Under the pieces are notes generated by a model that made no database searches, was not told the origin of the DNA, and was given only the letters and a program-made list of their open reading frames with translations. Of a DNA stretch of 64,000 nt, positions 40,347 to 48,580 are shown in pieces; the first letter of the stretch is position 1; the number at the start of each line of letters is the position of its first letter. Source of the DNA: Ensifer adhaerens (GTDB lineage Bacteria > Pseudomonadota > Alphaproteobacteria > Rhizobiales > Rhizobiaceae); the NCBI RefSeq assembly GCF_020035535.1, contig NZ_CP083349.1, positions 1,984,001-2,048,000 of the forward strand, read 5' to 3'. The translations under genes and the position numbers were made by a program.

Positions 40347-40946
40347 ATGGCACCCGTCGAAATCAATCCCGCCAAGGTTCGCGAATTCGCGGATTTCGAC
40401 AGCTTCTACCACTGGCTCAGCGCCCATCATCAAAGCGAAGACGAAGTCTGGATCAAGACCCACAAGGTAAACTCCGGCCTCGCCTCGATCACGCCGAAAG
40501 AGGCGATCGATGTGGTGCTCTGCTGGGGCTGGATCGACGGCGTGCGCAAGGGGCTCAACGACAAGAGCTTCCTGCAGCGTTATTCGCCGCGCGGCAAGAA
40601 GAGCATCTGGAGCCAGATCAACGTCGACAACGTCGCCCGGCTGATTGCCGAAGGCCGCATGACCGAGCACGGCCTGCGCCAGGTTGAAGCGGCCAAGGCC
40701 GACGGACGCTGGGACCGGGCCTATGCGAGCGGCAAGGACATGAAGATCCCCGACGACCTGCAGGCCGCGATCGACGCTGAGCCCGAAGCCCGCGAAATGC
40801 TTGGCAAGCTCAGCGCACAGAACCGCTTCGCGCTCGCCTTCCGCACCCACAACATGAAGACTGAAGCCGGGCGCAAGAAGAAGATCGAGACCTTCGTCGA
40901 GATGCTGAAGCGCGGCGAAACGATCTATCCGCAGAAAGGCAAATGA
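40347..40946 (+). CDS. YdeI/OmpD-associated family protein
   Basis: A 199-residue soluble protein with the YdeI signature 'EVWIKTHK', 'EAIDVVLCWGWIDGVRKGL', 'FLQRYSPRGKKSIWS' and a helical C-terminal domain. Family function is not known beyond a link to bacteriocin sensitivity in some members. Start at 40347 has TTGGAG upstream. Confidence 0.85.
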   Translation: MAPVEINPAKVREFADFDSFYHWLSAHHQSEDEVWIKTHKVNSGLASITPKEAIDVVLCWGWIDGVRKGLNDKSFLQRYSPRGKKSIWSQINVDNVARLIAEGRMTEHGLRQVEAAKADGRWDRAYASGKDMKIPDDLQAAIDAEPEAREMLGKLSAQNRFALAFRTHNMKTEAGRKKKIETFVEMLKRGETIYPQKGK

Positions 40947-40956
40947 AGGGCTATTG

Positions 40957-41364
40957 CTAAACGCGACCGAAGCGCTCCCCCGCACCTCCGACCATGCGAA
41001 CGCCCGACGGGCCGAAACGGTTGTCACCCTCGTCACCCGGAAGGAAGCCGAGCATGACGAGGCCCAGCAGCGGCCCGACGACCGGCACGAAGAGCGCCAG
41101 ATTCCACCAACCGGACCTGCCGTGATCGTGCCAACGCTTGATGTTGACGACCAGGGAAAAATAGGTGCTGGCAACGAGCACGATGAAAACCATCAAATGC
41201 ATGAGGCTGAAGCCCGCAGCGTAATTATCGACGCCTGAAAGCGCCAAAAGCGCCCCTCCGGCGAACACCGCGGCCGTCGTCGCAATCCAGACGACGATCT
41301 GCGCCAACCACCAGGTCTGGCGTCCGATACGGCCATCAATACTCGTAAAAGTCTGCGAATTCAC
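40957..41364 (-). CDS. DUF805 inner-membrane protein
   Basis: A 135-residue protein with 'GRIGRQTWWLAQIVVW' and 'VNIKRWHDHGRSGWWNLALFVPVVGPL' (in part), the YhaH/DUF805 hallmark, and four hydrophobic segments. Function of the family is unknown. Convergent with the YdeI-like gene. Confidence 0.85.
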   Translation of the reverse strand: MNSQTFTSIDGRIGRQTWWLAQIVVWIATTAAVFAGGALLALSGVDNYAAGFSLMHLMVFIVLVASTYFSLVVNIKRWHDHGRSGWWNLALFVPVVGPLLGLVMLGFLPGDEGDNRFGPSGVRMVGGAGERFGRV

Positions 41365-41588
41365 GTCGTGTCTCGCGTTGACCTCCCAGGCGCGCCCCGC
41401 GCTGGCCAGTCATTTCATCATATAGAAAGCTCGCTAATAAACCGGTAGATGTTTTTATAGAAAAAGTGCCCGATGGTTGCAAAGGCAAGTTGCCTCGGGG
41501 CTGACACTCCGACCGTCGTTGGAGGCCGCACAAGGCTCGCTTGCCGCCCCACCCCTCACGGGTCCTGCACCCACGAAACAGCCGTCCC

Positions 41589-42065
41589 CTAGCCGTGAAA
41601 GGCGCGCTCCAGTTCGGCTATATCGAGCTTGATCATGCCGAGCATCGCCTCCGTGACGCGCTTGGCACGTACGCGGTCGGAATGGGCGACCATGTCGCCG
41701 AGCGCCCTCGGCACGATCTGCCAGCAGAGCCCCCAACGGTCGCGGATCCAACCGCATTGCTCGATCTGTCCGCCGTTTTCGCTGATGGCATTCCAGATCC
41801 TGTCGATCTCCTCCTGGGTGTCGCACTGGATCATGATCGAGAAGGAATGATTGAACGGATCGAGCGGCCCGGCTTCGAGCGCCAGGAATTCCTGGTTGCC
41901 GAGCGTGAACTCGATGGTCGTCACGCTGCCGGGCGGTCCGCTCGGGCTTTCTGCCGGCAAGCTGGTGATGCGGATGATCGCGGAATTGGGAACGAGCGAA
42001 ATATAGAAGTCGACGGCCTCGCGGGCCTCCTTGGCGAACCAGAGATTTGAAACAACATTGGTCAT
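41589..42065 (-). CDS. VOC-superfamily protein (PhnB/3-demethylubiquinone methyltransferase-like)
   Basis: A 158-residue glyoxalase/bleomycin-resistance fold protein: 'NLWFAKEAREAVDFYISL', 'TIEFTLGNQEFLALEAGP', 'GWIRDRWGLCWQIVPRAL' (in part). These are often misnamed methyltransferases; enzymatic role unknown. Confidence 0.82.
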   Translation of the reverse strand: MTNVVSNLWFAKEAREAVDFYISLVPNSAIIRITSLPAESPSGPPGSVTTIEFTLGNQEFLALEAGPLDPFNHSFSIMIQCDTQEEIDRIWNAISENGGQIEQCGWIRDRWGLCWQIVPRALGDMVAHSDRVRAKRVTEAMLGMIKLDIAELERAFHG

Positions 42066-42189
42066 GCGTCGTGTCCTCCTCGCAGCGCTGGATCATATGC
42101 AGCTAACCGAAGGACGTTCGACTTCGTTCCAAGCCGACAGGTCGTGAAGGTATATTTCTGGAGGCGGGCTTGCGGCCCAGGCGGGGCGC

Positions 42190-43491
42190 CTATGACGCCA
42201 GCGCGTCGAGAAGCGCCAGTTCCGAGATCACCCGGTTTCGGCCGGCATGTTTGGCCATATAGAGAAACTGGTCGGCGGCGTGCAGGTAGTTCTCGAAGGC
42301 TTCCGAGGTCTCGATGGTGGCAAGCCCGATCGAAACCGTAATCGTCAGTTCCTCGTCGTCGGCGACGATGCGGGATTTGGCGAGTTCCAGGCGCAGCGCA
42401 TCGCAGAAGGCAAAGGCGCGGCGCACATCGCAGCCGTTGAAGAGAACGCCGAATTCCTCGCCGCCGAGGCGGGCAAGCAGGTGATCCTCGCCCACCAGCA
42501 CCGAGAGCCGCTTGGCCACGTGTTTCAGCACGATGTCGCCGATCTCGTGGCCGTAGGTGTCGTTGAGGCGCTTGAAATGATCGATGTCGAGAACGGCGAT
42601 CGCCGTCGGCTCGCCGCGTCTGAGGCACTGTTCCACGAGCCGCGGGCCGGCAAGGAAGAAGTGCCGACGGTTATAGAGATCGGTGAGATAGTCGCTTGCC
42701 GCCTGGCGCTGCAGGGTCTGCAGCCGCTTCTGCACGCCGGCGGTCTGGGCGATGCGGCCGTTGAATTCGGCTTCGAGGAAGGGCTTCTGGATGAAATCGG
42801 TGCCGCCCGCCTCCAGGAAACGGGCGCCGGCCCTTCGGTCGCCGCTGTCGGAAAGCCCGATCACCGGCAGCGCGCTATCGCCCTGCCGCCGCTCCACTTC
42901 GGCCAGTAGCGCTGCACCGGACATATCGGCGAGATCAAGGTCGGTGACGACGAGATCGACTGCCTCGCCGCTGTCGAGCACCTGCAGCGCATCGGCAGCA
43001 GACGCGACCTCGCAGACGGAGATCCGCTGCCGCCTGAGGATGCCGGCAAGCTCGCTGCGCGAGGCGGCATCGGAATCGGCGAGCAGCACCGTCGTCTTGC
43101 CATTGGTGAGCGCCCGGTCGACCGCACCGATCAGGAGGTTGATCGATTCCGGCTGATGCTTGATGACGCAGTCAAGCACGCCGCGCCCAAGGATCTCTTC
43201 GCGCGTACGGTCATTGAAGGCTGCGGTGAAGACGACGGCCGGCACCTGATTGTCGAGGACGAATTCTAGCGCCTCGCAATTGGGCGCATCGGGCAGGTTG
43301 AGATCGAGCACCGCCAGCGAGAAACTGTCCGGTGCCTCTTCCAGCGCTTCCCTGAGCGCCGCGAGCGAACTGCAATGGGTGACGCGGATGCCATGCACGG
43401 ACTCGAGCCCGTATTTCAGCGCCGTCGCGAACATCCGGGAGTCTTCGACAAGGAGCATGCGCTTGTCGCTGTGCTTTTGCACAGAGTTCAC
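42190..43491 (-). CDS. Double receiver-domain GGDEF diguanylate cyclase
   Basis: About 433 residues: REC1 (phospho-acceptor Asp in 'LDLNLPD'), REC2 ('VVTDLDLADMSG') and a GGDEF domain with the active 'GGEEF' motif. The inhibitory I-site RxxD is absent (VGED at that place), so product inhibition by c-di-GMP is unlikely. It should make c-di-GMP on phosphorylation. The start is taken as GTG 43491; the open frame extends to 43560. It is paralogous in its REC part to the regulator encoded upstream (43779-44612), 287 bp away. Confidence 0.85.
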   Translation of the reverse strand: MNSVQKHSDKRMLLVEDSRMFATALKYGLESVHGIRVTHCSSLAALREALEEAPDSFSLAVLDLNLPDAPNCEALEFVLDNQVPAVVFTAAFNDRTREEILGRGVLDCVIKHQPESINLLIGAVDRALTNGKTTVLLADSDAASRSELAGILRRQRISVCEVASAADALQVLDSGEAVDLVVTDLDLADMSGAALLAEVERRQGDSALPVIGLSDSGDRRAGARFLEAGGTDFIQKPFLEAEFNGRIAQTAGVQKRLQTLQRQAASDYLTDLYNRRHFFLAGPRLVEQCLRRGEPTAIAVLDIDHFKRLNDTYGHEIGDIVLKHVAKRLSVLVGEDHLLARLGGEEFGVLFNGCDVRRAFAFCDALRLELAKSRIVADDEELTITVSIGLATIETSEAFENYLHAADQFLYMAKHAGRNRVISELALLDALAS

Positions 43492-43778
43492 CCGGCCTGG
43501 CGTGCGGCGCAATCTCACGTCCCTGCAACCCCTCTCGAGCCGCAGGCGTGCTTCCCTCAAGGGGTGACGCTGGCTCCAAATGTATCAACAAACCCCGCCA
43601 CGAACCCCACCGGCCATTTGGCCGGCGTGGTCTGGTGTGACCGGGCTCCCCGCTCCTGCTGGGGCGGATTGAAGACCGATCGGATTGCAATTTCGTTAAT
43701 ACGGCAACCTGAGAGCGGCATTTTTGATGCACGTGCCCAATAAATTTTAGGGGTATATATGAGCCCTGACGAATTGCC

Positions 43779-44612
43779 CTACGCGGGAACCCTTACTTTT
43801 TCACTGAGTGTGCGGATCTTCGTCAGTGTGTCCAGGTTCTGGTTCACGCGGCAGTAAAATTCCTCGTTGACGAAGGGACGAACGACGAAGTCGTTGCCGC
43901 CGGCCTTGAGGAAGCGCGCGGACAAAAGCCGGTTGGTGGAGGACGAAACGCCGATGATGCGCAGCTGATGCGGCCCGTAGGAACCGCGGATACGCCGTGT
44001 CAGTTCGAAGCCGTCGATATCGGGCATGTTGTAGTCGGTGATGACCAGGCCGATATCGGGATTGTTCTTGAGAAGTTCGAGCGCCATCGCTCCGTTTTCC
44101 GCCGAGCTGGTGCGGAAATTGTAGCGCTTGAGCTGCGTCGTCAGAAGCGCGCGCGCCGTCGGGCTATCATCGACGATCAGCACGTGGTGCTTGTGGTTGG
44201 TGAGGAAGCGGCAGACGGATTCCGCCAGCATGTCGACGGCAAAGACGCTGTCCTTGATAACGTAGTCGACGATCTCCTTGGCGAGGATCTTCTCGCGCGT
44301 CGACTCCTGGAAGGAGCCGGTAAACACGACCGTCGGCACGCTCATGTCGATCAGATAGTTGAGCGCCTCACCGTTCTCCGCCCCCGGAAGGTTGATGTTG
44401 GAGATGGCAAGCGACGCCGGAAAAGTCGCGTTCTCGACGGCGAACTGCAGGTCGTCATAGTCGCGGCAGACGATGACATCGATGTCGAACAGCTCTTTCA
44501 GCCGCTTCGAAACCATCGCCGAGAAGAGGTTGGAGTCCTCGGCAAGCACGATACGGTGCTCGGCAAGGGATTCGCCGGAATAATACATTCCGGAAACGCC
44601 AAAAAACGACAT
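43779..44612 (-). CDS. Double receiver-domain response regulator without output domain
   Basis: A 277-residue protein of two REC domains (about residues 18-135 and 140-270). In REC1 the phospho-acceptor Asp is replaced by Asn ('SNINLPG'), while REC2 has 'VITDYNMPDIDG' intact and the Lys of 'FVVRPF' replaced by Arg. Its layout parallels the GGDEF protein next to it, so REC1 is probably a docking or dimerisation unit. No kinase gene is seen nearby. Confidence 0.82.
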   Translation of the reverse strand: MSFFGVSGMYYSGESLAEHRIVLAEDSNLFSAMVSKRLKELFDIDVIVCRDYDDLQFAVENATFPASLAISNINLPGAENGEALNYLIDMSVPTVVFTGSFQESTREKILAKEIVDYVIKDSVFAVDMLAESVCRFLTNHKHHVLIVDDSPTARALLTTQLKRYNFRTSSAENGAMALELLKNNPDIGLVITDYNMPDIDGFELTRRIRGSYGPHQLRIIGVSSSTNRLLSARFLKAGGNDFVVRPFVNEEFYCRVNQNLDTLTKIRTLSEKVRVPA

Positions 44613-44799
44613 TGAACGCCTATGTAAAAGAGTGTCCCCCTACAGCGCCCAAGCGTTCTTCATGCCCGCAAAGTCACTGTAACTTGCAGCCGCCATGCTA
44701 GAGGAGAAAGGCTTTCTCTGGTGTTAATGAGCGCCCGGCGAAATGACGAGGTCGCGTGCCGACATGGCACGTTCCAGCCGCTTCGACCACGGCAAGCCA

Positions 44800-45873
44800 T
44801 CAATGCCTCGGCGCCGCGCCACGCCGCTCGTCGGCCGTCTTGCGAATGACGTCGGCGATCTCCGGATTGCTGCTCGACAGCATCTGAAAATCCTCCGAAT
44901 AGAGCGTAAGCAGCGAAACCTCGGTGGCGGCACTGACGGTTGCCGAGCGCGGCTCGCCCGTTATCAGCGCCATTTCGCCGAAGAAGCTGCCGGGGCCAAG
45001 TTCTATCGGCGTCGGCAAAGGGGTGGCGATGCTCACACGCCCCTCGACGATGAAGAACATCTGGTCGCCCGCCTCGCCCTTGCGGCAGATGATGGCGCCG
45101 GCCGGCACCACCCGCGGGCGCAACGCCCGCACGATCTCGACGAAGGCGGCCGAACCGAGCTTCTCGAAGAGCGGCACCGCCGCAACCAGCTGCCAGTTGC
45201 GCACGAAGTCCTGGCGGCGCACCTCCTCGAAAAAGCCGGTGGCGAGAATGCCGGCCCAGAGAGCGAAGATGCCGATGCCGCTCATCATCACCAGGCCGGC
45301 AAGCACCCGCCCGGCAAGCGTCTGCGGGATCTCGTCGCCATAACCGGTGGTGGAAAGCGTCACCACCGCCCACCACATGGCCTGGGGAATGCTGCCGAAC
45401 TTCTCCGGCTGGATATCGCGCTCGATGAGATAGGCGACGAGCGATGCGCCGAAGAGGACGATGCCGAAGAGCGAGGTGACGCCGATGAGATTGGGTGCGG
45501 CCCGTGACACCACCCGACCGAGAAGCCGGAAGAAAGTGGAGTGGCGGAGCGGCTTCAGCAGCCAGACGCCGCAATAGAGGCTCTGATCCCGGGTGCTGGC
45601 AAAAAGGAAGCCGACAAGCGGAACGATGACCGCGATCAGATCGATCGTCGCTTCGGGCACAGAGGCGCGGCCGTCCCTTGCTCCGAGCGCCATCAGCGTA
45701 TCGGTGAGTTGCAGGACATAGAAGCCCCAGATCCCGACGAGGAAACCCTCGAGGGCAAGACGCGCGGCAGCGCCAAAGCTCGTTGCGGTCAGCGCCGCAA
45801 CAACCACGAGCCCAGCCGCTGCCAAAATTCCATTGGCAGCGTCCGACATCCTCAACAAAGGCCGTGCCGACAT
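44800..45873 (-). CDS. MloK1-like cyclic-nucleotide-gated potassium channel
   Basis: A 357-residue channel: six membrane spans, selectivity filter 'TLSTTGYGDEIPQ', C-linker and a C-terminal cyclic-nucleotide-binding domain with the phosphate-binding cassette 'FFGEMALITGEPRSATVSA'. Length and sequence are very like MloK1 (MlotiK1) of Mesorhizobium. It should pass K+ when cAMP binds. Two cyclase genes lie within 6 kb, which may supply the ligand. Confidence 0.92.
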   Translation of the reverse strand: MSARPLLRMSDAANGILAAAGLVVVAALTATSFGAAARLALEGFLVGIWGFYVLQLTDTLMALGARDGRASVPEATIDLIAVIVPLVGFLFASTRDQSLYCGVWLLKPLRHSTFFRLLGRVVSRAAPNLIGVTSLFGIVLFGASLVAYLIERDIQPEKFGSIPQAMWWAVVTLSTTGYGDEIPQTLAGRVLAGLVMMSGIGIFALWAGILATGFFEEVRRQDFVRNWQLVAAVPLFEKLGSAAFVEIVRALRPRVVPAGAIICRKGEAGDQMFFIVEGRVSIATPLPTPIELGPGSFFGEMALITGEPRSATVSAATEVSLLTLYSEDFQMLSSSNPEIADVIRKTADERRGAAPRH

Positions 45874-46015
45874 TTACTCCCCCAGCGGCCCGCCACCCGC
45901 GCGGCAGTCTCGACCGCCGGTGAGATCAAAGCAGTAACGCTTTGATCTAAAGCACAATTCCATTCATGAATCGATGCTCAAGTAAAGAAACGCGGAAATC
46001 CGGAGACGAACCGCT

Positions 46016-46414
46016 CTAGAAGCGCCCGCCGGCGGCTCTCGGTTGCCGATCCTCTTCGAATTGTTCGGCCCCATCCACCGGCCTCAGCCAGGCCTCGCGG
46101 CGCTTGATCCAGAGCTCGTAGCTCGGCTTCAGGGGCGTCGGCGCTTCGGTGAGGATGCCGAGCTTGACCTCGGCCTCCTGTTCATCGACCGAAAAGACCC
46201 GCGAACCGCAATGCCGACAGAAGCAGCGCCCCTGAAACTCGGCAGTTTCACCGCTGGATTCGAACCGGGCCGCCGGCCAGATGCCATAGAAGGTGAAGGC
46301 GGAGCCGCTTTCCTGCCGGCAGTCGGTGCAGTGGCAGATGCCGACCCGCGTTGGCTCGCCGCGCACCGAAACCTTGACTTGGCCGCAAAGGCATTTTCCC
46401 GAAAGTATCGCCAT
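46016..46414 (-). CDS. GFA/CENP-V-family zinc protein
   Basis: A 132-residue protein with Cys-rich zinc sites 'CLCGQVKV', 'CHCTDCRQESGSAF' and 'CFCRHCGSRVF', the pattern of the Gfa (glutathione-dependent formaldehyde-activating) family. Most members are not shown to act on formaldehyde. A role in handling formaldehyde from demethylation is conceivable but the gene is far from that cluster. Start chosen at the Met before the first zinc motif. Confidence 0.88.
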   Translation of the reverse strand: MAILSGKCLCGQVKVSVRGEPTRVGICHCTDCRQESGSAFTFYGIWPAARFESSGETAEFQGRCFCRHCGSRVFSVDEQEAEVKLGILTEAPTPLKPSYELWIKRREAWLRPVDGAEQFEEDRQPRAAGGRF

Positions 46415-46569
46415 GACTTTATCCCGCCTCGTAACTGCCGATATCTGAACCGGAAAACGACGCGTTCGGCTCTTGGGTTCCGTCGGAGCCACCGGCCGGC
46501 GCAGCGCTGTCGCGGAACCTTTCGCCTTTTGACGTCTTCTGCGGATATCGAAAACGGAGGGTAACCGCG

Positions 46570-46986
46570 ATGGCGCATGCCGACGAACAGGAGATCATCG
46601 ACCTCGAACAGGAGTTCTGGCGAACCATTCTGGAGAAAGACACCGAAGCGTCCATGGCCATGCTGCCCGAACGCTCGATCGTCGTGGGCGCGCAGGGCGC
46701 GGCGGTACTCACCCGCGACGACTACCGCAGGATGGCCGAGCAGGCCGAGAATTCCTGGAAGCTCAAATCCTTCCGCCTTGACGACGTCAGCGTGATCTTT
46801 CCGCGCGCGGACGTGGCCGTCATCGCCTACACGGTGACCGAAGAGATGGACGTCGATGGCGAGCCTTTGACGTTGAAGGCCGCCGACGCCACCACCTGGA
46901 TCCGTGAAAACGGTGGGTGGCAGGCCTCGCTCCACACGGAATCCGTCCTCGGCGATCCCTTCGGCCGCGACCGCAAGGCCGCATAA
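46570..46986 (+). CDS. SnoaL/DUF4440-like protein
   Basis: A 138-residue NTF2-fold protein: 'IIDLEQEFWRTILEKD', 'VLTRDDYRRMAEQAE', 'ATTWIRENGGWQASLHTES'. Ligand or reaction unknown. GGAGGG lies before the ATG. Divergent from the GFA-family gene. Confidence 0.8.
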   Translation: MAHADEQEIIDLEQEFWRTILEKDTEASMAMLPERSIVVGAQGAAVLTRDDYRRMAEQAENSWKLKSFRLDDVSVIFPRADVAVIAYTVTEEMDVDGEPLTLKAADATTWIRENGGWQASLHTESVLGDPFGRDRKAA

Positions 46987-47129
46987 GGTCCCGATTCATG
47001 CCGGAGCGGCCAAGATCGCTGCCGAGCGAAGTGAGGCGCGCGACAGGCGGCGCGCGCCAATCCCTGACCGCCTCATCCAATCCGATAAACCGTCTGCACC
47101 GCCGCTCGTTTTCGGTGTAGGATGCCGGC

Positions 47130-48539
47130 ATGAGTGAAGCTCAGCCTCTCTTCGACATGCTGCGCCAAACCGTGCAGCCCGAGATTGCCGCAACTCTGGA
47201 GCGCTTTGTCCGGGAGGCGGCGGACCGCAAGCTCTGCCGCGTCAATGCGCTTGCCTTTGCCGCCGAACAGGGACTCAACGAGGAAAAGACGATCGCGGCT
47301 TTCCTGCACGCCTCGCGCCTCGGTCTCTTCGAGCTCTCCTGGAATGTGCTGTGCCCCGGCTGCGGCGGCGTGCTCGACGCCAACACCTCGCTGAAAACCG
47401 TGCAAAGCGACACCTATACCTGCTCGCTCTGTGCTGCCGGCTACGAGCCGACGCTGGATGAGATGGTGGAGGTCACCTTCACCGTGAGCCCGCGGATACG
47501 CCACATCGAGGCCCACAACCCGCACGAACTGCCGCCGCTCGAATATTTCCGCCAGGTCTATTGGGGCTCCGGCATCGAGCTGCCGGACGAGGGCTACGAG
47601 GCGCAGGTCGACGATTTCATGCTGGAGGCGCTGGAACTGCCGCCCGGCGAAAAGGCGGTAATCTCGCTGCAGCTGCCGGCGGAGTTCATCATCGTCTTCG
47701 AGCCCGTGACCCATGCCGCGCAGTTCATTGACGTCAAGGGCGAGCCGACCAGGGAGCGGCGCACGCTGTCGCTGGTCTTCGATCGCGGCCATCGCCACGA
47801 CGAGGCGCTGGTCATGCAGCCGGGCCCGCTGCGTATCCAGGTGGAGAACCACACGGATGTCCGCACCCTGCCCTCGGTCTGCATCGCCAACGATGCGCTG
47901 CACGACATTCTCGGCCGCCGCCGGCCGTTCCTGACCGCCAAGCGGCTCCTCTCCAACCAGACCTTCCGCGACATCTACCGCACGGACACGATCGACGTGG
48001 ACCAGCGGCTGAAGATCACCAGCCTCACCTTCCTGTTCTCGGATCTGCGCGGCTCGACCGAGCTTTACGAACGGGTCGGCGATCTCGCCGCCTTCGATCT
48101 GGTGAAGACCCACTTCAGCGTCGTCAACGAAATCGTCGCGGCCGAAGCGGGTGCGGTGGTGAAGACGATCGGCGACGCGGTCATGGCAACCTTCCCGACA
48201 CCGGACCGGGCCGTTGCCGCCGCCATGCGCATGCGCGAGGCGATGCGGGAGCTCAACGATAACAGGGGCTCCGAGGATCTGTTGCTGAAGATCGGCATCC
48301 ACGAAGGCCCCTGCATCGCCGTCAGCCTCAACGAGCGGCAGGACTATTTCGGCCAGACGGTCAACATCGCCTCACGCGTCCAGCATCTTGCAGGCTCGCG
48401 CGAGATTTTCGCCACCAGTTCGGTGCTCGACGACCCGCGCGCCGCGGGCCTGCTCAGCGACCGCGGCCTCAATCCGCAATCGCACAACGTCGCTCTGCGC
48501 GGCATTACCAACGAGATCAGCATTTTCTCGATCCCGTGA
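47130..48539 (+). CDS. Class III adenylate cyclase with N-terminal DUF5939-type domain
   Basis: A 469-residue protein. Residues 1-295 include a Cys4 zinc-ribbon-like piece ('CPGCGG...CSLC') and a helical region of the DUF5939 type. The catalytic domain (about 300-440) keeps both metal Asp residues ('FSDLRGSTEL', 'KTIGDAVMATF'), the adenine-specifying Lys in the latter and the transition-state 'NIASR'. It should make cAMP. Convergent with a second cyclase. Confidence 0.9.
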   Translation: MSEAQPLFDMLRQTVQPEIAATLERFVREAADRKLCRVNALAFAAEQGLNEEKTIAAFLHASRLGLFELSWNVLCPGCGGVLDANTSLKTVQSDTYTCSLCAAGYEPTLDEMVEVTFTVSPRIRHIEAHNPHELPPLEYFRQVYWGSGIELPDEGYEAQVDDFMLEALELPPGEKAVISLQLPAEFIIVFEPVTHAAQFIDVKGEPTRERRTLSLVFDRGHRHDEALVMQPGPLRIQVENHTDVRTLPSVCIANDALHDILGRRRPFLTAKRLLSNQTFRDIYRTDTIDVDQRLKITSLTFLFSDLRGSTELYERVGDLAAFDLVKTHFSVVNEIVAAEAGAVVKTIGDAVMATFPTPDRAVAAAMRMREAMRELNDNRGSEDLLLKIGIHEGPCIAVSLNERQDYFGQTVNIASRVQHLAGSREIFATSSVLDDPRAAGLLSDRGLNPQSHNVALRGITNEISIFSIP

Positions 48540-48580
48540 GCCTGGCCGGGAACGGAACGCGTATCTCCCGCGAGCGGCGA

